NCBI GenBank assembly: GCA_012841565.1
Contig: DUUM01000179.1
Location: forward strand, 1-64,000
DNA from: Candidatus Epulonipiscium sp.
GTDB taxonomy: Bacteria; Bacillota_A; Clostridia; Lachnospirales; Cellulosilyticaceae
Direction: 5' to 3'
Length of the DNA stretch: 64,000 nucleotides
Shown: positions 8,175-16,995 of the stretch, piece after piece
Position numbering within the stretch: position 1 is the first letter of the stretch
Layout of the letters: every line of letters starts with the position of its first letter
The notes under the pieces: generated by a model
What the model was told of the DNA's origin: nothing
The model's database searches: none
The model's input: only the letters and a program-made list of their open reading frames with translations
Translations under genes and position numbers: made by a program

Positions 8175-8808
8175 TCTAAAGTATGCCCATTTTGGACTGA
8201 CTCAGGGTAATGATGAAGTTGATATTAATTATGCGGCTTATCATGTCCACCAAGCTATTGAGAAGATTACTAAGGGCCTTTTGGAACTTCAAGGAGAGGA
8301 TATGGCTAGGAGACGGTATAGAACCCACGATATTGGCTTTTTGCTTTCGTGTTTGCCTAGTGAGGTTTATATTCCTTCCATTATTTCTGAGCGTACTTTT
8401 GAGATTATAAGATGGGTCTCTGAGCCCCGGTATAATGTTAACTTTAGGTTGCCTAGGGGTGGGGTTTATGAGGTTTATGCCGAGACCCTTCATTGGCTGG
8501 AGACTATTATCCCGCCTGTTCAAGGAGAAGCCTTGCAAAAACCTTATTTAAAAAAGACTACCACTCAAAAAAACGATGAAGAAAAGCTTGCTAACACAGA
8601 TTTATCTGATGAGGATTCTTTTGAGGAAAACACTTCTCATCAATATACACCTAAACAATATGCACCTAAGCATCCTTCTTCTAATAAACATTCTGCCGCC
8701 AACAACACGGTTGGTAAGCATTTTCCTAAGAAAAAAGATACTGGCAAGGGATCCTCTCCGCCAGGTGCTTATAAACGAAAGAAGAAGAAGAAAAAACCCA
8801 GGGCCTAG
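8143..8808 (+). CDS. HEPN-domain protein with Lys/Arg-rich tail
   Basis: HEPN protein of 221 residues. Residues 1-125 are the helical domain, including NYAAYHVHQAIEKITKGLL and RYRTHDIGFLL, the usual HEPN core with a basic residue before the THD. AAAGGAGTGAGGG precedes the ATG inside the end of the nucleotidyltransferase gene, so the two are coupled. From about residue 130 the protein is low-complexity, rich in Lys, Ser, Pro and His, ending in RKKKKKKPRA; such a tail could bind nucleic acid. The canonical RNase Rx4-6H motif is less clear than in the 6201-6650 protein. It may be a toxin or an accessory subunit. Confidence 0.7.
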   Translation: MSSYLHLAKADLKYAHFGLTQGNDEVDINYAAYHVHQAIEKITKGLLELQGEDMARRRYRTHDIGFLLSCLPSEVYIPSIISERTFEIIRWVSEPRYNVNFRLPRGGVYEVYAETLHWLETIIPPVQGEALQKPYLKKTTTQKNDEEKLANTDLSDEDSFEENTSHQYTPKQYAPKHPSSNKHSAANNTVGKHFPKKKDTGKGSSPPGAYKRKKKKKKPRA

Positions 8809-8820
8809 GCCTTGGGTTTT
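8793..8820. terminator. Bidirectional terminator
   Basis: AAAACCCAGGGC, CTAG, GCCTTGGGTTTT forms a strong stem with T-runs on both sides. It overlaps the stop codon of the HEPN gene and also lies downstream of dhaL on the other strand. Confidence 0.8.
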
Positions 8821-8856
8821 CATATGTTTTACGTGTTTTTATATGTTTCCATATAT

Positions 8857-9477
8857 TTATTGGGTTAATTCTTTAAACAAGACACCCATTGCCATTGCCC
8901 CTGCATCTGGGTGATCTAGGCTACGTTCTCCTAAATAAGAAGCCCGTCCTTTTCTAGCTACAATGGTTTTTGTATGCTCTGCCCCGTCTTGGGCTGCTTT
9001 GGTTGCGTCTGCAAAAGCTGCCTTCATATCCTTGCCTTCTTCTTCTGCTTTTTTCAAGGCCTGAGCCGCTGGAATAAGGGCATCAAGTAGAGTTTTGTCT
9101 CCTAGCTGAGCCCCGCCTCTTTTTTGAATGCCAAGGGTTGCATCAACAAACATATCTGCAATATCATTAACTTCTAGAACATCTTTGCCTTTAATACTTC
9201 TAGCTGCTGCTATGAAAGCTGAGCCCCATATTGGGCCTGATGCCCCACCGCAGTGTTCCATAATGATCATTCCTGCTCCTCTAATAAAAGCTGAAGCACT
9301 ACTATCATCTATTTCATCTATTTCTTTTAAAACGACTTTAAAGCCTTTTGCAATAGACATGCCAAAATCTCCATCTCCTGCTGCTGAGTCTAACTCACAA
9401 AAATATACTTCGTTAGCAATAATTGCTTTACTTAGTTTTTCAATGGTGCTTTTTACTTCTTGAACGCCTACACTCAT
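8857..9477 (-). CDS. dhaL: Dihydroxyacetone kinase subunit DhaL
   Basis: Nucleotide-binding subunit of dihydroxyacetone kinase, 206 residues, full length. AAGDGDFGMSI has the Asp cluster that holds the Mg-ADP cofactor, and LGDKTLLDALIPA is the second conserved segment. In PTS-type systems DhaL carries tightly bound ADP that is rephosphorylated by DhaM and passes phosphate to substrate held by DhaK. AAAGGAG precedes the ATG. It follows dhaK with a 14-bp gap. No dhaM follows; a terminator is immediately downstream. Confidence 0.93.
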   Translation of the reverse strand: MSVGVQEVKSTIEKLSKAIIANEVYFCELDSAAGDGDFGMSIAKGFKVVLKEIDEIDDSSASAFIRGAGMIIMEHCGGASGPIWGSAFIAAARSIKGKDVLEVNDIADMFVDATLGIQKRGGAQLGDKTLLDALIPAAQALKKAEEEGKDMKAAFADATKAAQDGAEHTKTIVARKGRASYLGERSLDHPDAGAMAMGVLFKELTQ

Positions 9478-9491
9478 AGTAAAGCTCCTTT

Positions 9492-10481
9492 CTATTGTTT
9501 TAATCCTGGTGTATTGACTGGTGCATCTAGGTAGAGTTTTAACTCATCATCTAATTCTAATACTGTAATAGATGCCCCTGCCATATCTAATGCTGTCATA
9601 TAGTTGCCAACAAATGTCTTGTAAATAGTAATGCCTTTTTCCTTAAGTAGCTTAGCCACGCTGTTGTTGAGTAGGTATAGTTCCATTAAAGGCGTTGCGC
9701 CTAAACCATTTACAATAAGAGCGCAGTCTTTGCCTTCTGTTAGGGTTAACTCGCCTAATACTTTATCTAGCATTTGTTTTGCCATGTCATCTGCGTTGGT
9801 TATTTTTTGTCTTTCAATACCTGGTTCACCGTGTATGCCTACGCCAAACTCTATTTCGTCTTCCCCTAGAGAAAATGTAGGGGTCCCTTTGGCAGGTACG
9901 GTACAGGAGTTTAGGGCAAGTCCGATACTTCTCATATTCTTATTTGTTTTTTCCGCAAGACGTTTAACTTCTAGAAGGTCTTTACCAGCTTCTGCTGCCG
10001 CCCCTGCAATTTTGTGAACAAACATAGTACCAGCTACGCCTCTTCGGCCCACTGTGTAAAGACTATCTTCAACGGCTACGTCATCGTTGACATAAACACA
10101 TTCAACATTTACATCGTCATCTTCTGCCATTTCTGCTGCTGCTTCAAAGTTCATGCAGTCGCCAGAGTAGTTTTTAATGATGAGCAAGATACCCTTATCT
10201 GTTTTAACATCTTCTAAGGCATTGTATACCTGAGTTGTAGATGGGGAGGCAAAAACATCTCCACATACAGCTGCTGTTAACATGCCTTTGCCAACAAATC
10301 CTGCGTGAGCTGGTTCGTGGCCACTTCCGCCCCCTGATACAAGGGACACTTTATTTGGGTCAATCTCTTTTCGCTTGATAATCTGATATCTTGGGATTAG
10401 TGAAAGCTCTGGGTGAGCACTTACAATCCCTTGACACATTTCAAGGACGATTGATTCAGTATTGTTAATAATCTTCTTCAT
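9492..10481 (-). CDS. dhaK: Dihydroxyacetone kinase subunit DhaK
   Basis: Substrate-binding subunit of dihydroxyacetone kinase, 329 residues. GGGSGHEPAHAGFVGKGML and the later GVGIHGEPGIER are conserved; the His in GIHGEPG corresponds to the residue that binds dihydroxyacetone covalently as a hemiaminal. The start codon overlaps the gldA stop by one base (TAATG). It should phosphorylate dihydroxyacetone made by GldA, sending glycerol into glycolysis. Confidence 0.94.
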   Translation of the reverse strand: MKKIINNTESIVLEMCQGIVSAHPELSLIPRYQIIKRKEIDPNKVSLVSGGGSGHEPAHAGFVGKGMLTAAVCGDVFASPSTTQVYNALEDVKTDKGILLIIKNYSGDCMNFEAAAEMAEDDDVNVECVYVNDDVAVEDSLYTVGRRGVAGTMFVHKIAGAAAEAGKDLLEVKRLAEKTNKNMRSIGLALNSCTVPAKGTPTFSLGEDEIEFGVGIHGEPGIERQKITNADDMAKQMLDKVLGELTLTEGKDCALIVNGLGATPLMELYLLNNSVAKLLKEKGITIYKTFVGNYMTALDMAGASITVLELDDELKLYLDAPVNTPGLKQ

Positions 10482-11563
10482 TATAAAGCGCCTCCGATCT
10501 TATCTGCTGCACGAATAGCTGCACATAAATCTTCTGGTGTTACTGCAAATGGCATGTTCTTCATGTTATTATCTGGATCACAAGCTGCCATTGCTACTTG
10601 CATAAGTCTTTCATCACTTAAGTCTGTAACGCCTAAATCCTTTAAGCAAGTTGGTAAGTTTAACTTTTTACAGAATTCAATGACAGTTGTAAGTTCACTT
10701 TGTGGGACGTTTTCTAGGACTAATTGTACAATGGTACCAAAGGCTACTTTCTCACCATGGTAAACACTATGTGTTTCTTCGAGCACTGTTAGGCCATCAT
10801 GAATAGAGTGAGCACCTGCTAATCCGCTACTTTCAAAGCCAAGGCCACTGAGTAAGATACAAGCTTCAATAATGTTTTCTAAACTCTTTGTTACAACTTT
10901 TGCTTCGCAAGCTGCTACTGCTTTGAATCCGTCTTCTAAAAGGGTATCGTAGCAAACCTTTGCAAGGGTAAGAGCTGCTTTGGTACTTTTACCACCGGAC
11001 ATATTGTTAGCATCTGATCTCTCACACGCTCTTGCCTCAAACCAAGTTGCTAAGGCGTCGCCCATTCCTGAGATTAAGAAGCGGACAGGTGCTTTAGCAA
11101 TAACATCTGAATCTACTAAAACTAAGTCTGGATTATGTGTAAAGAACATGTATTCTTGAAATTCGCCTGATTCTGTGTAGATAACAGCTAGGGCACTGGT
11201 TGGTGCATCTGTAGATGCAATGGTTGGAACAACAATAACTGGTTTTTTTGTTTTAAAGGCCACTGCTTTTGCTGTATCTAGGGATTTACCGCCGCCAATT
11301 CCAACAACCACATCTGCTTTTGCATCTAGAACGACTTTCTCAAGTCTTGCGATTTCATTGCTTGAACATTCTCCGCCAAAGCCTGGATTGATAACTTCTA
11401 TGGTATCAAATGCGCCTTCTAAAGCTTCTTTTTGTCTATTAAAATCATCTGGATGGGATACAATTACTGCTTTTTTACCAAAAGCTGCTATGTGCTTTCC
11501 TAGGTTCTTCATTTCTCCTCTACCTAAAATAAACTTTGATGGTGATATCATAATTCTTGCCAT
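10481..11563 (-). CDS. gldA: Glycerol dehydrogenase
   Basis: NAD-dependent glycerol dehydrogenase of the iron/zinc alcohol dehydrogenase family, 360 residues. The start at 11563 has AGGAGG seven bases upstream; the longer frame to 11617 starts inside the leader. GGGKSLDTAKA binds NAD. DAPTSALAVIYTESGEF, HSIHDGL and HGEKVAFG contain the metal-binding Asp and His residues. It oxidises glycerol to dihydroxyacetone and is followed with a 1-bp overlap by dhaK and then dhaL, forming an oxidative glycerol operon. Confidence 0.93.
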   Translation of the reverse strand: MARIMISPSKFILGRGEMKNLGKHIAAFGKKAVIVSHPDDFNRQKEALEGAFDTIEVINPGFGGECSSNEIARLEKVVLDAKADVVVGIGGGKSLDTAKAVAFKTKKPVIVVPTIASTDAPTSALAVIYTESGEFQEYMFFTHNPDLVLVDSDVIAKAPVRFLISGMGDALATWFEARACERSDANNMSGGKSTKAALTLAKVCYDTLLEDGFKAVAACEAKVVTKSLENIIEACILLSGLGFESSGLAGAHSIHDGLTVLEETHSVYHGEKVAFGTIVQLVLENVPQSELTTVIEFCKKLNLPTCLKDLGVTDLSDERLMQVAMAACDPDNNMKNMPFAVTPEDLCAAIRAADKIGGAL

Positions 11564-11607
11564 TGTATTACCTCCTATGGGTGCTTGTACTATATTTTCG
11601 TTTAAAC

Positions 11608-11673
11608 AAGTGTACACTTTGTACTAAAGTTCTTATTATTAGCAACTTCCTTGTTTCTTATACACTTATTATA
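11608..11673 (-). promoter_or_regulatory. gldA leader: -10 box and 12-bp palindrome
   Basis: On the minus strand TATAAT lies at 11668-11673 with no clear -35 box. Between it and the gldA start is the perfect palindrome AAGTGTACACTT at 11608-11619, in a good place for a repressor. The adjacent AraC gene is degraded, so the binding protein would be encoded elsewhere. Confidence 0.4.
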
Positions 11674-11745
11674 CAACATACCCACATAATATTCACTAGA
11701 TTAAGTAATACTATACTATAACTATATAGTTGTACTTTCTTGTCA

Positions 11746-12066
11746 TTATGTGATAATCTTGTGCTTTTTAACGTTTTGGCTTGCCGATCTTCTAAAACTC
11801 GCTGGGGTGGTTCCTTCATTTATTTTAAACTGTTTTATAAAATAGGACTGATCGTTAAATCCTAAAGCTAATGCTATTTCCCGTACTAGCATGTCTGTTG
11901 TTTTTAACAAAATTTTAGCTTGATCCATTTTAAGATTGGCTACATAGGATGATAAGTTATCCCCAACTTCCTTATTAAAGAGCCTACTAAAATAACTAGG
12001 ACTTACAAAACTTACTGCACCTACTATGTTTGGTAACAGGTTCCCCTTTCTCTTGTTAATATGATT
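11746..12066 (-). pseudogene. Remnant of AraC-family regulator (C-terminal HTH only)
   Basis: About 106 codons are open from just after a TAA at 12067-12069 to the stop at 11746. They encode only the double helix-turn-helix of an AraC regulator: SPSYFSRLFNKEVGDNLSSY is the first HTH, and MLVREIALALGFNDQSYFIK with FKINEGTTPASFR the second. There is no ligand-binding N-terminus; upstream the frame closes and a good start is missing, and the nearest ATG lies inside the HTH. It abuts the glycerol operon, so it may be the leftover of that operon's activator. A translated HTH-only protein cannot be excluded. Confidence 0.7.
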
Positions 12067-12100
12067 TTAGTATACCACACGGAAAGGATCCTTTATATTA

Positions 12101-12142
12101 AAAAACAACCTCCAAAGGCTTTAGGCTTTGGAGGTTGTTTTT
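12101..12142 (-). terminator. Terminator of the purine operon
   Basis: A long stem, AACAACCTCCAAAG with its complement, ends in a T-run on the minus strand 25 bp after the purN/D stop. Confidence 0.85.
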
Positions 12143-12166
12143 AGGCTTCTATTTTAGTCTTATTTC

Positions 12167-14038
12167 TTATATATTTTTAGCAATATCCGTTCTAAACTGC
12201 ATGCCGTCAAATTTAATTTTTTCTAATTCCCTATAAAGCGAGGCTCTTGCTTTGTCCATCGTTTCGTCTACGGCAGTTAAGGCAAGTACCCGTCCCCCGT
12301 CTGTGGCTATATTCCCATCTAGGTTTTTGGTGCCACCATGGAATATGGTTACGTTTTTCGACACATGGTCAAGGCCTGTAATAATATCGCCTTTTGAGGA
12401 TGTTTCTGGGTAACCTTTGCTTGCTAGTACAATGGTAGCGCTAGGGTTTTTGTCCCATTTAATGTCTAATTCTTCTAAGGTCCCATCTATACAGGCATTC
12501 ATAATTTCTACGATGTCTGTGCGAAGTCTTGGGAGGACGCTTTGGGTTTCTGGGTCGCCAAATCTTACGTTAAACTCAAGTACTTTAGGAATATCATTTT
12601 CAATCATGAGGCCAATAAATAGGATGCCTTTAAAGTCTAGGCTTTCTGATTTAAAGCCGCTTATAATTGGATCTAGTACCTGGCTTTGAATGTTTTCTCT
12701 CACTTTTAGTGTAATGGCAGGGTTTGGTGAAAATCCGCCCATTCCTCCTGTGTTTAGGCCTTCGTCGTTATCTAGTGCTCTTTTATAGTCCCTTGCTGTT
12801 TCTAGGGGCACGATGGTCTTCCCGTCTACCCAGCAAAGTAATGAGGCTTCGGTTCCTGTTAGAAATTCCTCTAGGACAATTTCGTCTCCTGCTGAGCCAA
12901 ATTTACCGGCAAATATTTCTTTGATTTCCTTTTTTGCATCTTCTCTTGATTCACAAATTAAAACGCCTTTACCCGCTGCTAGGCCATCTGCCTTAACAAC
13001 GATTGGTAGATCAAATTCATCAACCGTATCAATGGCCGGTTCTGCTGTGATAAAGTGAGCATATTTAGCTGTTGGTATCTTGTATTTCACTAGGAATTCT
13101 TTGGTAAAGCGCTTACTACCTTCAAACTGGGCACATTCTTCGTTGGGTCCAAAAACCCTTAGTCCTTTTTTGTTAAAGGCATCTACGACACCTATAACAA
13201 GGGGCGCTTCTGGTCCTGGAATGGTTAAATCTATGTTGTTTTCACTCGCCCATGTGGCTAGTTCTTGAATATCCGTTACCTTGTAATCTATGTTTGTTGC
13301 GATTGTAGCTGTTCCGGCGTTACCGGGCGCTACAAATATGTTTGCATCTGGATGAAAGCGTAATATAGTCTGGGCAAGTGCGTGTTCACGCCCGCCGTTT
13401 CCGATTAGTAATATTTTCACTTCTTCACCTCGTGTTTTATTTTTTTCTAACATAGCAAGTGCTTCGACAAATATTTTGTGCTCCACTTCTTCTAACACCC
13501 GTGTTTGAAGTGTTTGGGGACTGTCCCCCTCCTGCACTGGGATACTTCTTTGGAGAATAATTTCTCCTGTATCGATCCCTTTATCCACAAAGTGGACAGT
13601 TGCGCCACTCTCTTTATCCCCAGCTTCCACAACGGCTTTGTGGACATGTAGACCGTAGTAGCCTTGTCCGCCGTATTTTGGCAGTAAAGAGGGGTGAATG
13701 TTAATAATTTTCCCTGGGTAGGCATCAATCATTTCAGGGGCTACTATTTTTAGGTAGCCTGCTAAAACAACTAAATCTACATTTTTTTCTTTGAGCACAG
13801 CCAGTAGCTTCTCATCATAGGTCATCCCGCTAGAAGCTTCTGGCGTCCCTGATTTAGGATTAATATAAATTGCCTCTATATTGTGTGCCCTTGCCCTTGC
13901 CAGGGCGTAGGCGTCAACTTTATTGGATATAACACAGGTAATCTGGCTCTTGAGTGTGCCATTTTCTATTGCATCTATAATTGATTGAAGGTTGCTACCA
14001 CCGCCTGAAGCTAATACGGCAAGCCTTAGGGATTTCAT
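12167..14038 (-). CDS. purN/purD: PurN-PurD fusion: GAR formyltransferase / GAR synthetase
   Basis: One 623-codon frame with two purine enzymes. Residues 1 to about 200 are PurN (GAR transformylase): SGGGSNLQSIID, NIHPSLLPKYGGQGYYG with the catalytic Asn and His, and VHFVDKGIDTG with the Asp. Residues 207-623 are PurD (phosphoribosylamine-glycine ligase), an ATP-grasp enzyme beginning KILLIGNGGREHAL. PurD makes GAR and PurN formylates it, so consecutive enzymes are joined. Only about 10 residues link them, and inside the junction is an SD-like AGGTG five bases before a GTG at 13420, so PurD may also be made alone. The ATG overlaps the purM stop by 4 bp. No frame break is visible, so either a true fusion or a stop lost by mutation or sequencing error is possible. 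Confidence 0.88.
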   Translation of the reverse strand: MKSLRLAVLASGGGSNLQSIIDAIENGTLKSQITCVISNKVDAYALARARAHNIEAIYINPKSGTPEASSGMTYDEKLLAVLKEKNVDLVVLAGYLKIVAPEMIDAYPGKIINIHPSLLPKYGGQGYYGLHVHKAVVEAGDKESGATVHFVDKGIDTGEIILQRSIPVQEGDSPQTLQTRVLEEVEHKIFVEALAMLEKNKTRGEEVKILLIGNGGREHALAQTILRFHPDANIFVAPGNAGTATIATNIDYKVTDIQELATWASENNIDLTIPGPEAPLVIGVVDAFNKKGLRVFGPNEECAQFEGSKRFTKEFLVKYKIPTAKYAHFITAEPAIDTVDEFDLPIVVKADGLAAGKGVLICESREDAKKEIKEIFAGKFGSAGDEIVLEEFLTGTEASLLCWVDGKTIVPLETARDYKRALDNDEGLNTGGMGGFSPNPAITLKVRENIQSQVLDPIISGFKSESLDFKGILFIGLMIENDIPKVLEFNVRFGDPETQSVLPRLRTDIVEIMNACIDGTLEELDIKWDKNPSATIVLASKGYPETSSKGDIITGLDHVSKNVTIFHGGTKNLDGNIATDGGRVLALTAVDETMDKARASLYRELEKIKFDGMQFRTDIAKNI

Positions 14039-15060
14039 ATAATAAGGCCTCTGCTATCCTCTACAACATTTCCGATAATAGTCGCTTTTTCACCCATGGC
14101 TTGAAGGGTCTCAATAGCTTTGTCTGCTTCTTCTTTTTCCACAACGACAATCATACCCACGCCCATGTTAAAGGTGTTATAGAGTTCATCTTTATCAAGA
14201 CCTGAAATTCTTTCAATCCATGTGTAGATAGGTGGTTTTACAATGCTTGTAATATCGATATTGGCAGCTAAGCCTTCTGGTAACATTCTTGGGATATTTT
14301 CAATAAATCCACCCCCTGTAATATGGGCAATTCCTTTAATGTTAACCGTCCCCTGAAGGGCTTTAATTGATTTTACATATAATTTTGTAGGTTTCATAAG
14401 AGCCTCACCGTATGTTTCCCCTAGAGTTTCGTCGTACTTGTTAAGGTCTAGGTTGTCTGCTTCTATGAGCTTACGAATAAGGGAGTAGCCGTTACTGTGA
14501 ACACCTGTAGATGGAAGGCCTATAATCACGTTACCTGCTTCTATGTTGGTCCCAGTAATGACTTTATCTCTATCTACTACCCCTACCGCAAATCCTGCAA
14601 GGTCGTATTCTCCGTCTTGGTAGAAACCTGGCATTTCTGCTGTTTCTCCGCCAATTAAAGAGCATAGGGATTCTACGCATCCGTCTGCAATTCCTTTTAC
14701 AATTTGCTCAATATGACTTGGCGCAATCTTCCCTGTTGCAACGTAATCTAAAAAGAATAGGGGTTTAGCCCCTTGGCAAATAATATCATTAACGCACATA
14801 GCAACGCAGTCGATTCCAATTGTATCGTGTTTATCCATCTCAAATGCAAGCTTAAGTTTGGTTCCTACCCCGTCTGTTCCTGATACTAATACTGGGTTTG
14901 CGATGCCGTCTAGGTCTAGAGAAAATAGCCCTGCAAATCCACCAATGTCTGTTAAAACATTTTTGCTTTGAGTTCTTTTGACATGACTTTTGATTTTTTC
15001 TACTGCTTGGTAGCCTCTATGAACGTCTACCCCTGCATCTTCATAAGTTATTTTACTCAT
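14035..15060 (-). CDS. purM: Phosphoribosylformylglycinamidine cyclo-ligase (AIR synthetase)
   Basis: ATP-dependent closure of the imidazole ring, FGAM to AIR; 341 residues. The N-terminus SKITYEDAGVDVHRGY and the segments DGVGTKLKLAF, CVNDIICQGAKPLFFLDY and LIGGETAEMPGFY are typical of PurM. AGGAGG precedes the ATG by about 10 bases. It overlaps purN/D by 4 bp and follows purF by 25 bp. Confidence 0.95.
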   Translation of the reverse strand: MSKITYEDAGVDVHRGYQAVEKIKSHVKRTQSKNVLTDIGGFAGLFSLDLDGIANPVLVSGTDGVGTKLKLAFEMDKHDTIGIDCVAMCVNDIICQGAKPLFFLDYVATGKIAPSHIEQIVKGIADGCVESLCSLIGGETAEMPGFYQDGEYDLAGFAVGVVDRDKVITGTNIEAGNVIIGLPSTGVHSNGYSLIRKLIEADNLDLNKYDETLGETYGEALMKPTKLYVKSIKALQGTVNIKGIAHITGGGFIENIPRMLPEGLAANIDITSIVKPPIYTWIERISGLDKDELYNTFNMGVGMIVVVEKEEADKAIETLQAMGEKATIIGNVVEDSRGLII

Positions 15061-15085
15061 AATTAATTTTCCTCCTATTAGTATC

Positions 15086-16480
15086 CTAATATCCCATATT
15101 AGGTTCTGCTTCTATTGGAACTTCCATTGGGTATTCCCCATCAAAACAGGCTTTACAAAATCCACCTGTTTGGCCTGTTGCTCTTTCCATTCCTTCGATT
15201 GGAAGGTATCTTAAAGAGTCAGCGCCTATGAGTTTACAAATTTCTTCGTTGCTTAAAGTGGCTCCGATCAGGTGCTTTCTATAAGGCGTATCGATTCCAA
15301 AATAACAAGGATGGGCAACGGGCGGGGATGCGATACAAACATGAACTTCAGTTCCCCCAACCCGGCGAATTTGCTCAATGATATGGGTCATTGTGGTTCC
15401 CCGAACAATAGAATCATCTACGATGACAACTCTTTTGCCTTCTATATTTTCACGTAGTACGTTAAGTTTAATTCTAACGGCACTTTCTCTCATATCTTGG
15501 GTAGGCTGTATAAAAGTACGGCCAATATAACGGTTTTTAACAAGGCCTTCTGCGTATGGAATCCCTGATTCTTCAGCAAATCCTACGGCACTTGGAATCC
15601 CCGAGTCTGGCACTGGTATAACAACGTCCGCTTCTATTTTACCCATTTTAGCCAGTTCTCTTCCGGCTTCTTTACGAAATTTATAAACCCCTACCTTATC
15701 AAGTTTACTATCTGGTCTTGCAAAGTAAACCAGTTCAAAAATACATAGGCTCTTTGGGCACCAGCTTGTAGATGGAATGCTTTTCAGGCCTTCTTGGTCA
15801 ATAATAATAATTTCCCCTGGCTCAACATCTCTTAAATAATCTGCTCCTATGGTATCTAAGGCGCAGCTTTCTGATGCTAAGGCGTAGCCGTCTTTGGTTT
15901 TACCCAGACATAAAGGACGGAGTCCGTGTGGATCTCTTATACCAATGAGTTTATCTTCTGTTGTAAGAACGATAGCATAAGCACCTTTAATAAGGCTCAT
16001 GGTATTTTTAATAGCTGCTTCAATCCCTCTTTTGTAGTTCCTTGCTAGTAAATTAAGGATTGATTCTGTATCGATGGTGGTTTGAAAAATAACCCCTGTA
16101 TCTTCTAGCATTTCCTTAACACTTTCGCTATTTACAAGACTTCCGTTATGGGCTAGCGCCATATGGCCATGTTTAAACTTGGCAAATAATGGCTGAGCAT
16201 TATAGGGTTTGTCTTCTCCTGTTTTTGCATAACGCACATGGCCTATAGCGATTTTACCATTGAGACGGTTAATGTGTTCTTCTGTAAAAACGTCTGATAC
16301 AAGGCCTGTTCCTTTAATGCACTCTATCTTTCCGTCATTATTTGTTGCGATTCCTGCATTTTCTTGGCCTCTATGTTGCAAGGCGTATAGTCCGTAATAA
16401 ACACTTCGCGTGGCATCTTTTTGGCTAATTACGCCTATAACACCGCACTCTTCATTTAGCTTGTTATCTTGTATTTGCAA
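15086..16480 (-). CDS. purF: Amidophosphoribosyltransferase
   Basis: Committed step of purine synthesis: transfers glutamine ammonia to PRPP. It has 464 residues. The start is a TTG at 16480 behind AGAGGTG; no ATG fits. Residues around 10-14 (EECGVIGVI) contain the Cys that becomes the N-terminal nucleophile after propeptide removal. VVIVDDSIVRGTT is the PRPP loop. Cysteines near the C-terminus (GGFCKACFDGEYP) and in the middle fit the [4Fe-4S] form of Gram-positive PurF. This glutaminase looks intact, unlike that of PurL. Confidence 0.94.
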   Translation of the reverse strand: MQIQDNKLNEECGVIGVISQKDATRSVYYGLYALQHRGQENAGIATNNDGKIECIKGTGLVSDVFTEEHINRLNGKIAIGHVRYAKTGEDKPYNAQPLFAKFKHGHMALAHNGSLVNSESVKEMLEDTGVIFQTTIDTESILNLLARNYKRGIEAAIKNTMSLIKGAYAIVLTTEDKLIGIRDPHGLRPLCLGKTKDGYALASESCALDTIGADYLRDVEPGEIIIIDQEGLKSIPSTSWCPKSLCIFELVYFARPDSKLDKVGVYKFRKEAGRELAKMGKIEADVVIPVPDSGIPSAVGFAEESGIPYAEGLVKNRYIGRTFIQPTQDMRESAVRIKLNVLRENIEGKRVVIVDDSIVRGTTMTHIIEQIRRVGGTEVHVCIASPPVAHPCYFGIDTPYRKHLIGATLSNEEICKLIGADSLRYLPIEGMERATGQTGGFCKACFDGEYPMEVPIEAEPNMGY

Positions 16481-16494
16481 AATTTTGCACCTCT

Positions 16495-16983
16495 TTACTG
16501 ATATTTGGCTTGAACTAATGCGTCTTTTTCTATCACTGCTTGTGCCATACGGCTTCTATATTCAGTCATTGCTTTTTGTAGTTCTTCATATTTCACTGAA
16601 AGCATTTGAACCGCTAGTAGACCTGCGTTTTCTCCTGCGTTAATCCCTACTGTTGCAACTGGAATACCTGGTGGCATTTGAACAATTGAAAGGAGTGAGT
16701 CAAGGCCATCTAGGGTTGAAGATAAAATCGGAAGGCCTATAACTGGAATAGTTGTAAAGGCTGCTAATACCCCGCCAAGGTGAGCTGCCTTTCCGGCAGC
16801 TGCTATAATCACTTCGATTCCATTTTCTCTTGCTTCTTTGGCGAATTTCTCTGCAATATAGGGTGTTCTATGGGCTGAAATAACCCTAACTTCTGTATCT
16901 ATTCCAAATTGCTTGACCATGTTAATTGCTTTTTCTACCACCGGAAGATCTGAATCACTTCCCATAACAAAGGCTACTTTCAT
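16495..16983 (-). CDS. purE: N5-carboxyaminoimidazole ribonucleotide mutase (PurE)
   Basis: Carboxylation step of purine synthesis on AIR or N5-CAIR; 162 residues. The start at 16983 is eight bases after AGGAGG; a GTG two codons upstream is too close. VAFVMGSDSDLPVVEKAI, SAHRTP and AAGKAAHLGGVLAAFT carry the phosphate- and ribose-binding loops. No purK is nearby. It lies between purL and purF with 12- and 14-bp gaps. Confidence 0.94.
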   Translation of the reverse strand: MKVAFVMGSDSDLPVVEKAINMVKQFGIDTEVRVISAHRTPYIAEKFAKEARENGIEVIIAAAGKAAHLGGVLAAFTTIPVIGLPILSSTLDGLDSLLSIVQMPPGIPVATVGINAGENAGLLAVQMLSVKYEELQKAMTEYRSRMAQAVIEKDALVQAKYQ

Positions 16984-16995
16984 GTTCACTACCTC

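Noticed and set aside
8176..8538. Open frame opposite the second HEPN gene
   Set aside because: It is a shadow of the HEPN frame with no ribosome-binding site or recognisable product.
13517..13535. GGGGACTGTCCCC-like sequence inside purN, similar to the REP core
   Set aside because: It encodes the normal PurN segment EGDSPQTLQTRV; there is no insertion and it lacks GTTAAC.
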